Source: JAGMDK01 sp023128695 (GTDB lineage: Bacteria > Planctomycetota > Phycisphaerae > UBA1845 > Fen-1342). Taken from it: 15,784 nt of DNA. Numbering within the stretch: the first letter of the stretch is position 1; each line of letters opens with the position of its first letter. The stretch is from positions 1 to 15,784 of the forward strand of contig DAOVQG010000078.1 in NCBI GenBank assembly GCA_030628805.1, read 5' to 3'. A model generated the notes under the pieces. It made no database searches. It was not told the DNA's origin and was given only the letters and a program-made list of their open reading frames with translations. A program made the translations under genes and the position numbers. Shown here in pieces: positions 1-7,275 of the stretch.

Positions 1-2
1 CG

Positions 3-91
3 CGGCTCAGCGGGAGCTTCGCCCTCCCGCCGAGCCGTACGTTCGATTTCCTCCGGGGTACGGCTCGGCAGGAGCCTCGCCCTCCCGCGGA
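3..91. repeat. Two direct copies of a 27-bp GC-rich intergenic repeat (family B)
   Basis: Copies at 3-29 and 61-87 differ at three of 27 positions and share the core GCCTCGCCCTCCCG (GCTTCGCCCTCCCG in the first). The same unit recurs at 12669-12695 and, on the other strand, at 15636-15660. The first copy is followed by CCGAGCCG, which pairs with its own start, so it can form a hairpin. Nothing here looks coding. It is a dispersed planctomycete-type intergenic repeat of unknown function. Confidence 0.75.
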
Positions 92-122
92 ACTGGTGCG
101 AGAATCCTTTCTCGCACACACA

Positions 123-152
123 CCGCGCGGGCTGAAGCCCGCGGCTCTTCAG
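123..152. repeat. Palindromic repeat (family A, CGCGGGCTGAAGCCCGCG type)
   Basis: A short GC-rich hairpin: GCGGGCT and AGCCCGC around a GA centre, followed by GGCTCTTCAG. The same unit lies in opposite orientation at 2394-2452 inside the 5' end of the neighbouring peptidase gene, so inverted copies bracket that gene. It resembles REP-type elements in size and symmetry. No function can be read from it. Confidence 0.75.
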
Positions 153-201
153 TAGTGGTCTTCTTAGTCGCTCTCGGTAGTGGTTTTCTTAGTCGCTCCT
201 A
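152..201. repeat. Tandem 25-bp direct repeat touching the peptidase stop codon
   Basis: Two adjacent units, 152-176 and 177-201, share GTAGTGG, then TTCTTAGTCGCTC, with only a few differences. The last three bases of the second unit (199-201) are the stop codon of the minus-strand peptidase gene, so the repeat abuts or defines the 3' end of that gene. Confidence 0.7.
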
Positions 202-2514
202 CAGATTCTGCATGATGAAATCGAGTCGCCGCGTTCGCCAATGCGACCGATAGTTGTGCAGGCCGTGGCCGTCGCGGGGGTAGATCAAGACCTCGAAATC
301 CCGGCCCGCCTGCTCCAACGCGTGCATGAGCTGCATCACGTTTTGCAGGTGCACGTTGTCGTCAAGGGCTCCGTGCACGAGTAACAGCCGACCATGCAAC
401 TGGTCCGCCGCCGCTACCACGGACGACTGTTCGTAGCCCGCCGGGTTGTTTTCCGGGGTGCGCATGAACATTTCGGTGTAGATCGAGTCGTAGTTCCGCC
501 AATCGCTGACGGTCAGCCCGGCGATGCCGAGCTTGAACATCTCACTGTGCGTCAGGGCGTACGCGACCATGAAGCCGCCGTAGCTGTACCCCTCGATGCC
601 GACGCGCTCGAGGTCGGCGTTTTCATGCTCGGCCAGCCAGCGGAGGCTCGCTTCGAGATCGGCGAGTTCGGTGACGCCGAGCCGCTGGTAGCAGTGCCAG
701 GCGCTGACGGCCCCCTCGCCGCTGGCCGAGTAGGGGTCGATGGTCCAGACGATATGACCCTGTTGCGCGAGGAACTGCTTGGCGATGTAGCTCCGACCGC
801 CCCAGCGATTGTGCACCGACGGCCCGTGCGGCCCCGCGTAGGTGGAAACCATGACCGGATATTTCCGCCACGGATTCCAATTCGGCGGCCGGATGATCAT
901 GGCGTTGAGCGCCGGGCCGGCGGGTGTCGGGATGCGCACGAGCTCGGGTTCGCTGAGCTGATATTCCGCTAAGGCCGCGACCTCGTTGGCACTGATCACA
1001 CGTACCAACTCGCCGTCGCCGTGCCGCAGGTACACTTTGGGCGGTATGGCGACGTTGCTGAAAGTGTCGATGAAATATTGGAAGTGCGGGTCGAAGCTCA
1101 CGCGGTGGCTAAAGCCCGGCTCGGTCAGTCGCTCAATGTCGCCGCCGGTCAGCGGAACCCGATAGGCGTGTGTTTCCACGTGGCTGTCGCGTGTCCCGGA
1201 GAAGTACACCCAGCCGCGCTCCTCGTCCACCCCGTGCAGTGTGCGGGCTTCCCATTCGCCTGCGGTGACGCGGCGGATGAGTTGCCCGTCGCGGGTGTAA
1301 TGGTAGAGGTGCTGCCAGCCGTCGCGGGCGCTGAACCACAAAAACGAGCCGTCGGCGAGCCAGTGCGGCGAATCGTAGTAATCCACCCAGGCGGGCGTCG
1401 TCTCACGTAGCAGTGTTCGTGACTGTCCGGTCTCCGGCGGGGCCACGTTCAGGTCCAGCCAACGTGATTCGCGGTCCTTGACGCAATAGAGAAGCCGCCC
1501 GTCCGGCGACCAGGTCACGCCGAGGATGATGATCTCGGTGCCGTCATACTGGGCCGGGTCAACCCAGACGGTCTCGCCGCCGGCGGGACGAACGACGCCG
1601 AGGCAGGGCTTGGGATTGGGATCACCGGCCTTGGGATATGGGAAACCTAGGTCTTCGGGGTGCGTGGATAGATAATCGTAGAGCGGGTAGAGCGGCACGT
1701 CGCGCTCGTCGAGCTGGAGATAGGCGAGGTAGCGGCCGTCCTCTGACCACCAATACGACCGCCACTGACCCCGTCCGAAAACCTCCTCTTGATACAACCA
1801 ATCGAGCACGCCGTTGAGCACCGTATCGCTGCCGTCGTGGGTGAGCTGCTTTTGTTGGCCGCTGGCGATGTTGATCGTATAGATGTTGTTATCCACGACG
1901 AACGCCACGTGGGTCTGATCGGGGCTCAAAGTGAGTGCGCGGCGTTCGCCGGCGGCTTTTGTCAGACATGTCAGCGTCTGGTCGGCAAACCGATAAAAGT
2001 AAAGCCGCTCGTCGTGCTCCACCACGGCGACGGCGTGATCGTCGCTGAGGATGGTCGGACGGCGGGCCGCCCAGCGGGCCGCGGCCTCATCAAAATCCTC
2101 ATGATCCGCCAGCGCCGTTTGGAACGCTTCGTGATCATAGGCCGGCGTGGCCTCGTCACTGACGGCGTCCACTTTTTGCAGGATGCCGTCCCGCCGATGC
2201 AGAAAATGCTGTCCGTCCGGCAACCAGCGCATGCCGGTGGCATAGTGGCCGCTGAAGTTGACCCGCTGAGGGCCGTACAGCGTCTCGAACGTCAACGGCT
2301 TTTGGCCGTCGGACGAGGCTACGCATCCCGTCCACCATGGTAAAAATGCAACCGTAGCCAGAAGCGGTATAAGGGATGGCAATAAACCCCAAGGAGCCGC
2401 GGGCTTTAGCCCGCGCGGTTCCTGAAGAGCCGCGGGCTTTAGCCCGCGCGGTGTCGCGCGGACTGAAGTCCGCAGTTCTGCGGGTTTTTTACCGTCTCCA
2501 AATACGCGCATCAC
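199..2514 (-). CDS. Dipeptidyl-peptidase IV-type serine peptidase (family S9B), exported or membrane-anchored
   Basis: A prolyl-oligopeptidase-family exopeptidase expected to remove N-terminal dipeptides, often X-Pro or X-Ala, outside the cytoplasm. The 771 residues comprise an odd N-terminus, a hydrophobic segment (about 44-63), a beta-propeller domain (about 75-520) and a C-terminal alpha/beta-hydrolase domain. The nucleophile motif GYSYGG gives Ser644. The charge-relay Asp lies in HGALDDNVH (718 or 719) and the His is His750 in DGHGLHNY. YQEEVF (241-246) keeps the double Glu that binds the substrate amino terminus in DPP4, and Tyr559 in STYAGPHGP fits the oxyanion Tyr. Length is usual for S9B. 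The start is uncertain: GTG at 2514 (followed by ATG at 2511) gives about 45 residues before the hydrophobic segment, partly coded by palindromic repeats. A TTG at 2382 would give a normal signal-anchor. LPWWTGC resembles a weak lipobox. It appears to be monocistronic. Confidence 0.93.
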   Translation of the reverse strand: MMRVFGDGKKPAELRTSVRATPRGLKPAALQEPRGLKPAAPWGLLPSLIPLLATVAFLPWWTGCVASSDGQKPLTFETLYGPQRVNFSGHYATGMRWLPDGQHFLHRRDGILQKVDAVSDEATPAYDHEAFQTALADHEDFDEAAARWAARRPTILSDDHAVAVVEHDERLYFYRFADQTLTCLTKAAGERRALTLSPDQTHVAFVVDNNIYTINIASGQQKQLTHDGSDTVLNGVLDWLYQEEVFGRGQWRSYWWSEDGRYLAYLQLDERDVPLYPLYDYLSTHPEDLGFPYPKAGDPNPKPCLGVVRPAGGETVWVDPAQYDGTEIIILGVTWSPDGRLLYCVKDRESRWLDLNVAPPETGQSRTLLRETTPAWVDYYDSPHWLADGSFLWFSARDGWQHLYHYTRDGQLIRRVTAGEWEARTLHGVDEERGWVYFSGTRDSHVETHAYRVPLTGGDIERLTEPGFSHRVSFDPHFQYFIDTFSNVAIPPKVYLRHGDGELVRVISANEVAALAEYQLSEPELVRIPTPAGPALNAMIIRPPNWNPWRKYPVMVSTYAGPHGPSVHNRWGGRSYIAKQFLAQQGHIVWTIDPYSASGEGAVSAWHCYQRLGVTELADLEASLRWLAEHENADLERVGIEGYSYGGFMVAYALTHSEMFKLGIAGLTVSDWRNYDSIYTEMFMRTPENNPAGYEQSSVVAAADQLHGRLLLVHGALDDNVHLQNVMQLMHALEQAGRDFEVLIYPRDGHGLHNYRSHWRTRRLDFIMQNL
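2394..2480. repeat. Three palindromic repeat units (family A) inside the 5' coding region of the DPP4-type gene
   Basis: Two near-identical units (about 2394-2418 and 2427-2452) carry GCGGGCTTTAGCCCGC. A third, diverged unit (about 2455-2475) reads GCGGACTGAAGTCCGC. Read on the minus strand in the peptidase frame, the first two units encode PRGLKPAA twice. The third unit keeps its dyad through paired changes, GCGGACT against AGTCCGC, which suggests selection or gene conversion on the hairpin rather than on the protein. Confidence 0.8.
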
Positions 2515-2621
2515 AGCACCAACTCAAACTCGATCTCGTCGCGCAGCGGGATGCCGTCCAGGCCGACGAACGGGATCGTGGGCTTGAGCTTCCGGGACAC
2601 GTCCAGGGCCTTGACTGGCAA
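2511..2621 (-). pseudogene. Short coding remnant, C-terminal fragment of an unidentified gene
   Basis: An open stretch of 36 codons from a TTG at 2621 to TGA at 2511-2513 reads LPVKALDVSRKLKPTIPF and ends IPLRDEIEFELVL. Thirty-four of the 36 third positions are G or C, the pattern expected of real coding DNA in this genome. Upstream of about 2630 the DNA turns AT-rich and stops looking coding. Its TGA overlaps the ATG of the peptidase gene by one base (TGATG), an arrangement typical of translational coupling. I do not recognise the family. It may be the surviving 3' end of a deleted gene that once preceded the peptidase, or a very small gene. Confidence 0.35.
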
Positions 2622-2808
2622 CGGCTTTTCTCTTAACTTATTGTATGTTATGTGCGTCTGGGTGGGTGGGTGAAGATCATTCAGACTTTCGGCCTGCTTG
2701 GCAGGGATAACACTTGTTATGAAACCGGAGACTGTCGCGGTTTCACAGTTCGATGAAAACCAAGCCGGTGGGGCTGGCGGGAGACTCTGTCCCAGGAAGG
2801 AACGCATC
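2622..2808. other. Divergent intergenic region before the TSP3-repeat gene
   Basis: This stretch separates the minus-strand peptidase and its leading remnant from the plus-strand secreted-protein gene, so both promoters should lie here or close by. It has an AT-rich patch at about 2630-2655 (CTTAACTTATTGTATGTTATG) and a small possible hairpin, GAAACC at 2721-2726 with GGTTTC at 2739-2744. I cannot assign a convincing -35/-10 pair. Confidence 0.4.
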
Positions 2809-4872
2809 ATGACCAGACGGCTTCAAATCGCAGTGCTTTTGGCGGCCGCGATCCTCGTCCCGGCAGCCGCGCCGGCCGACGACCACGGCGACGACTGGAC
2901 CACCGCCACGCCGATACCGACCGACGGCACGGTCGTCACCGGGACAAGTGATGCGTGGAAAGACGAAGATTGGTTCAGCTTCAACGCCACGGCGGGGCAC
3001 GTTTACGGGATCACGACTTTCACCGGGTCGGATGACTTCTACCCCACGTGGGTGGCATATGGACCGGATGGTGTCACCGTCCTGGACTGGGGCTTCTCCG
3101 ATGATCGTTCTATTAATACCGTAACCTCAGGTACGTATTACCTCTCCGTCATCGCCTATGGCCCCGGCCTGCCCGGCGCCTATGAACTGGGACTAACCGA
3201 CCTGGGCACGCCGGTGGATGACCATGGGAATGTCCCCGCGACGGCGACGGCGATCCCGGTCAACGGCGGCGCCGTCGGCGGGAACGGCGATTACGCCGGC
3301 GACACGGATTGCCTCAGCTTCGCGGGCAGCGCGCAGCAGGCCTACGCCGTCGAAATCCGCGCTCTGGCACCGGACAGTGGGTATACGTCGTTATTTGCTC
3401 TGCTCAATTCCGCGGAACGATACGGATTCCACAGCTACGCCAATTCACATGCCTTTAACGAAGACGATCAGTGGCAGCGCATGTTGTGGTACGTCCCGGC
3501 CGGCGGCGCGGGCGAGTTGTATACCACCATCTTCTGGTATGGCGAAGACAACCTCGGCGCGTACGAACTCGCGATCTCCACGATTGACGGTGTGCCAGAG
3601 CAGAGCGACGACTGCGGCGCCGCGGCCGCGCCGATCGCGGCGGACGGCACCATGTACAACGGCATCATCGATCCGGATACAGACGAGGACTGGTTTCGAT
3701 TTGACGCCGAGGCCGACTGCACCTACGAGGTGACGACGTTCGAGCGGGGTGGTTATGCTTTTTTGGTTTGGGAAGTATTCGGGCCGGATTGCACAACCCT
3801 GATCGCCTCCAGCGAGCCTGACATCCCTGACATCCCTGACCCCGTTATTATCGATGACATCGACATCTCAGGGGACATAGAGGGCCCCGCTGCCGTCGCT
3901 GAAGTCGAGATTGGCACTTTCGTGATCCCAAGCGCGGGAACGTATTACTTCCGCGTCAGTTCCTGGCCCAATTACTGGGGGAACACCGGATATTACGAGT
4001 TCAGTCTCGATACCGACTGTACCACCTTCCCCGACTGCAACACCAACGGGGTCCCCGACGATCTCGACATCGCCGACGGCACCAGCGAAGACTGCGACGG
4101 CGACGGCGTGCCGGATGAGTGCGAACCCGACAGCGACGGCGACGGCGTGATCGACGACTGCGATGAGTGCCCCCTCGATCCGTACAAGATCGTCGAAGGC
4201 CTCTGCCCCTGCGGCGTCCCCAACTCGGACGTCGACCGCGATAGTGACGGAACCATCGACTGCCGTGACGGTTGCCCGGATGATCCCAACAAGGTCAAGC
4301 CCGGCTTCTGTGGCTGCGGCAAGCCGGAGACGGATTCCGATGGCGACGGGACGCCGGACTGTGTGGACGGGTGTCCCAATGATTCCGGAAAAACGCAGCC
4401 CGGCTTCTGTGGCTGCAATAAGCCCGAGACCGACAGCGACGGCGACGGAACGCCGGATTGCATCGATAATTGCGCGCATGACCCGGCCAAGACCGAGCCG
4501 GGGCTCTGCGGGTGCGGGACGGCGGACACCGACACGGACCGCGACGGCATCCCGGACTGCAAGGATAATTGTCCGGAAGTCGCCAACCCGAACCAGCTCG
4601 ATGCGGACGGCAACGGCGTGGGCGACGCCTGCGAAGCCGCGTCCCAGCCCGAAGAGTCCCAAAAGACAACCGGCGTCGGGGAGACCGAGCTGGAAACGGA
4701 GGAGGAGGATACCTCTGCCCACCCTGATCTCTCGTCCGCCGAGGATCAGAGCGAGTCGCTTTCCCCGGCCCTCCCCCTAGCGGGCATCTGTCCCCAGACG
4801 GGTCTGGCGATGTTCGCCTTCGTGCTGTTTGGACTCTGGTGGACGCGCGCCGAAACGCCACGGCTGAGGTAG
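2809..4872 (+). CDS. Secreted protein with PPC-like domains, thrombospondin type 3 repeats and a C-terminal anchor-like tail
   Basis: This start is chosen because AGGAAGG at 2794-2800 sits 8 nt before the ATG and a signal peptide follows at once (RRLQIAVLLAAAILVPAAAPA). The mature part of the 687 residues begins with three beta-sandwich-like units (about 27-135, 138-260, 265-405), each with 'DWFSF' or 'DWFRF' and 'GxYYxxV' or 'GAYEL' signatures of bacterial pre-peptidase C-terminal (PPC) domains. Residues about 409-608 are TSP3 repeats with DSDGDGTPDC-type calcium loops and 'PGxCGCG' links. Their 33-residue period shows as a 99-bp spacing at 4300, 4399 and 4498. An acidic Ser/Glu/Thr linker leads to a tail with CPQTG, a short hydrophobic run (LAMFAFVLFGLWW) and Arg residues. 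It probably has a cell-surface or extracellular structural role; no catalytic site is seen. The gene is likely monocistronic, 102 nt before the next. Confidence 0.9.
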   Translation: MTRRLQIAVLLAAAILVPAAAPADDHGDDWTTATPIPTDGTVVTGTSDAWKDEDWFSFNATAGHVYGITTFTGSDDFYPTWVAYGPDGVTVLDWGFSDDRSINTVTSGTYYLSVIAYGPGLPGAYELGLTDLGTPVDDHGNVPATATAIPVNGGAVGGNGDYAGDTDCLSFAGSAQQAYAVEIRALAPDSGYTSLFALLNSAERYGFHSYANSHAFNEDDQWQRMLWYVPAGGAGELYTTIFWYGEDNLGAYELAISTIDGVPEQSDDCGAAAAPIAADGTMYNGIIDPDTDEDWFRFDAEADCTYEVTTFERGGYAFLVWEVFGPDCTTLIASSEPDIPDIPDPVIIDDIDISGDIEGPAAVAEVEIGTFVIPSAGTYYFRVSSWPNYWGNTGYYEFSLDTDCTTFPDCNTNGVPDDLDIADGTSEDCDGDGVPDECEPDSDGDGVIDDCDECPLDPYKIVEGLCPCGVPNSDVDRDSDGTIDCRDGCPDDPNKVKPGFCGCGKPETDSDGDGTPDCVDGCPNDSGKTQPGFCGCNKPETDSDGDGTPDCIDNCAHDPAKTEPGLCGCGTADTDTDRDGIPDCKDNCPEVANPNQLDADGNGVGDACEAASQPEESQKTTGVGETELETEEEDTSAHPDLSSAEDQSESLSPALPLAGICPQTGLAMFAFVLFGLWWTRAETPRLR

Positions 4873-4974
4873 CGGCCCATTATAAAAAGCGAGTATCCCA
4901 ATAATCGATAAGTGCGGGTGAGGCCGAATACGTAGGTTTCTCTAGAGCAGATACATGTGTACAAGGAGAAACCC

Positions 4975-6276
4975 ATGTTTCGCTGGACGACCCTCGCGAC
5001 CTTGTTGTGCGTGGCAGCCGCTCGTGCCGCCGACCCGCCGCCGCCCAATCCGGACCAGCCGGTCGATTACGTCACCTGGATCAACGAAGGCTTCGCGCGC
5101 CAGATCACCGACAACGCGGCGGACACCTACCGTCAGGCGTTCGCCGCGTTCATGCCTGATGCCAACCTGATGGACTTTGCCAAACAGGCAGACGCCGACC
5201 AGTGGCCGAAATCACAGCGCAAGCGGCTGCAACGCTGGATTCGGGACAATGAGAAATGCCTGGAACACTTTGCCGTCGCCGCGGGCAAACGCCGCTGTTT
5301 CTTCGAGCTCCGGCCAGGTTCATCTGGGGCGCTGTACGAGGCCGTGGTGCCGGAGATATCGGCCATGCGCTCGGTCGAACAAGTGGCAGCGGCCCGGGCC
5401 CGGCTGCGGTTGCTGGAGGGTGACGTTGACGGCGCCACGGACGACGTCATCGCCATCTTCCGCGCCAGCCGACACATGCAGTCGCAGCCATTTCTATGGG
5501 CGTACTTGGGAGGGCTCGCAATGAACAGCGTGGGGCATGGCGTTCTGCTCGACGTGCCGCGGCTGGCGCCGGAGCCGGTGAACTACGACCGGATCCTGAA
5601 AAAGCTGAAAGACGCGGATCGCGAACCGCGTCGCCCGAGTCGTCAAATAATGCTCGAGAAGCTCATGGTCTGGGACATAGCCCAGCGCTACGCCCGGGAC
5701 ACGGACGGTGACGGACGCTACGACACCCTCGCCCTGCCGCGCGAGTTGAGCGACATATGGGGACTCCCAAGCGGTAATTTCACTCTAAATCCGCCGAAGG
5801 AATTCGATACGCTGGTGAGTGAAACCTCGGAGTATTTCGACCCGTGGCGAAAGGTGTTCACGGAAGACTACCAGGCCGCCAGACGGCACGGCTCAGCGCT
5901 CGAACAACGAGTCAAGGACAACACTGAATCCGTGCTCGGGGCTGTGGGTCCCGCCTTTTCGCGGGTTGTCGTGGTGCGGCACCGGGCACTGGCCAGCCGT
6001 CATGCCCGGCAGCTCGTTCTTTACCTCCATGCCTATCACGCCAAGAACGGGCGTTGGCCGGAAGAGCTGAAACAAGCCCTGCCGCGCAAGGCCGCCGGTC
6101 TGACCGTTGATCCGTTCTCTAACAAACCCTTCGGCTATCGACTCAAAAACGGCGAGCCCATGCTGTACTCGGTCAGCGAGAACGGCGTCGACGACGGCGG
6201 CACAGTGTTCCGCAAGGACGGCAAGGCCCGCTGGGGCGACACCGGCGACTTCGTCTTTTGGCCGCCGCAGGAGTAA
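4975..6276 (+). CDS. Exported protein of unknown function with a planctomycete-type C-terminal domain
   Basis: ATG at 4975 is chosen over an in-frame ATG at 4957. AAGGAG at 4963-4968 lies 6 nt before it, and a signal peptide follows directly (MFRWTTLATLLCVAAARA, cleavage near residue 19). The mature 433-residue product has a mostly helical, charged body. At about residue 242 it has one EF-hand-like loop (DTDGDGRYDTL), as in dockerin-like or EF-hand Ca sites. Residues about 342-420 carry the pattern LVLYLHAYHAKNGRWPEEL, DPFSNKPFGYRL and LYSVSENGVDDGG. To my knowledge this pattern is frequent in planctomycete secreted proteins and resembles the periplasmic part of type II pseudopilins, but here it has no N-terminal pilin helix. 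No enzyme motif is seen. It follows the TSP3-repeat gene by 102 nt on the same strand and may be cotranscribed with it. Confidence 0.85.
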   Translation: MFRWTTLATLLCVAAARAADPPPPNPDQPVDYVTWINEGFARQITDNAADTYRQAFAAFMPDANLMDFAKQADADQWPKSQRKRLQRWIRDNEKCLEHFAVAAGKRRCFFELRPGSSGALYEAVVPEISAMRSVEQVAAARARLRLLEGDVDGATDDVIAIFRASRHMQSQPFLWAYLGGLAMNSVGHGVLLDVPRLAPEPVNYDRILKKLKDADREPRRPSRQIMLEKLMVWDIAQRYARDTDGDGRYDTLALPRELSDIWGLPSGNFTLNPPKEFDTLVSETSEYFDPWRKVFTEDYQAARRHGSALEQRVKDNTESVLGAVGPAFSRVVVVRHRALASRHARQLVLYLHAYHAKNGRWPEELKQALPRKAAGLTVDPFSNKPFGYRLKNGEPMLYSVSENGVDDGGTVFRKDGKARWGDTGDFVFWPPQE

Positions 6277-6301
6277 TACGCCTTCGGAATTGTCCCAACC
6301 A

Positions 6302-6367
6302 CTCACGGCTGACACAGCCGTGCCACGGGTCCTAACCTCTCACGGCTGACACAGCCGTGCCACGGGT
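6302..6367. repeat. Two direct copies of a 29-bp palindromic repeat; possible bidirectional terminator
   Basis: Units at 6302-6330 and 6339-6367 are identical, with 8 nt between them. Each contains CACGGCTGACACAGCCGTG, a 7-bp perfect stem around GACAC, followed by CCACGGG. They lie in the 121-bp gap between two convergent genes, where a hairpin could end transcription from both sides. There is no clear T-run, so termination is an inference. Confidence 0.7.
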
Positions 6368-6397
6368 TTCAAGCTGAAACTCTGGGAGAGGAGTACG

Positions 6398-7255
6398 TCA
6401 GCCCTTGACCGCCCCGAGCTGCAAGCCGCCGACGAATTGCTTCTGGGCCGCGAAGAACAGCACGATGCAGGGGATCATCGTCACGATGCTGGCTGCCATC
6501 AGCCAATGCGCGTCGCGGAAGTCGCCGTACTGGTTCTTGAACGAGTTCAGCGCCACGGCGAGAGTCATCTGGTCCTCGCTGTGCAGGTAGATCAGCGGGC
6601 CGAGGAAATCGTTCCAGACGAAGATGAACACGAAAATCGCCGTAATCGCGATCACCGGGCGGCACATCGGCAGCATGATCCGCCACCAGATGCCCAGGTG
6701 TCCGCAGCCGTCGATGCGGGCCGCCTCGACCAGGGCCTCCGGCACCTGCGCGAAGAACTGCCGAAACATGAAAATATAGAACGGCGTCCCGAAGAACATC
6801 GGCACCACCAGCGGCAAGATCGTGTCGATCCACCCGAAGTAGCGAAACATGATGAACATCGGGATCATCGTGACCTGCGGCGGCAGCATCATGGTCGAGA
6901 TCATGACGATAAACGTCGGCGTCCGCCCCCGGAACCGCAGCCGCGCGAAGGCGTAGCCCACCAGGCTGCACGAGATGACCTGGCCGACCACGCTCAGGAC
7001 GGTAATCACAATAGTGTTCGCGAGCGCGTCAATAAACCCGAGCCATTCCGTACTGCCCATGTTTCGCAGTGCCTCGGGGTAGTTGCGCCAATTCGAGAAG
7101 TTCGGCAGCCAGTTAAACTCTGTCGTACTAGTCGCCGCCGCACTGGCTTCGGCTGGAGTTGAGAAACTGACGCACACCATCCACCACAGCGGGAACAGCA
7201 TGATGAGGCTGCCGGCGATGAGAATGGCGTAGATGGCAAACTTCTTGGTGCTCAC
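6398..7255 (-). CDS. Carbohydrate ABC transporter permease (MalG family), without partner genes
   Basis: Inner-membrane subunit of an importer for a sugar or oligosaccharide. It has six predicted membrane segments, starting with FAIYAILIAGSLIMLFPLWW. The EAA loop (EAARIDGCGHLGIWWRIMLP), which docks the ATPase, lies about 100 residues from the C-terminus. The end, GGLQLGAVKG, is the usual MalG-type ending, and the length of 285 residues is typical. The start is uncertain: GTG at 7255 puts the first membrane segment at the normal distance from the N-terminus; a TTG at 7279 adds eight residues and overlaps a transposase remnant. Neither has a strong ribosome site. The other permease, the binding protein and the ATPase, which normally precede a malG-type gene, are absent. 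The gene may be expressed weakly or not at all. Confidence 0.9.
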   Translation of the reverse strand: MSTKKFAIYAILIAGSLIMLFPLWWMVCVSFSTPAEASAAATSTTEFNWLPNFSNWRNYPEALRNMGSTEWLGFIDALANTIVITVLSVVGQVISCSLVGYAFARLRFRGRTPTFIVMISTMMLPPQVTMIPMFIMFRYFGWIDTILPLVVPMFFGTPFYIFMFRQFFAQVPEALVEAARIDGCGHLGIWWRIMLPMCRPVIAITAIFVFIFVWNDFLGPLIYLHSEDQMTLAVALNSFKNQYGDFRDAHWLMAASIVTMIPCIVLFFAAQKQFVGGLQLGAVKG

Positions 7256-7275
7256 GTTAGTCAGTTCTGCCTCAT

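Noticed and set aside
2376..2636. Plus-strand open frame through the family A repeats
   Set aside because: Its repeated ARALARAV-type peptide is only the palindromic repeat read on the other strand, opposite the peptidase gene.
2721..2744. Possible riboswitch or leader hairpin before the TSP3-repeat gene
   Set aside because: The stem has only about six pairs with no conserved aptamer-like elements, too weak to call.
3868..4722. Long minus-strand open frame (284 codons) opposite the TSP3 repeats
   Set aside because: It is the antisense of a repetitive GC-rich coding region; its Val/Ala/Ile-rich product is periodic because the plus-strand repeats are, and it has no ribosome site or known fold.
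6302..6367. Possible minimal CRISPR array
   Set aside because: Only two units with an 8-nt spacer, no cas genes in the window, and the unit is a simple hairpin.
6437..7162. Plus-strand open frame opposite the ABC permease
   Set aside because: The product is a low-complexity His/Arg/Asp-rich chain, as expected when a hydrophobic membrane protein gene is read on the other strand.
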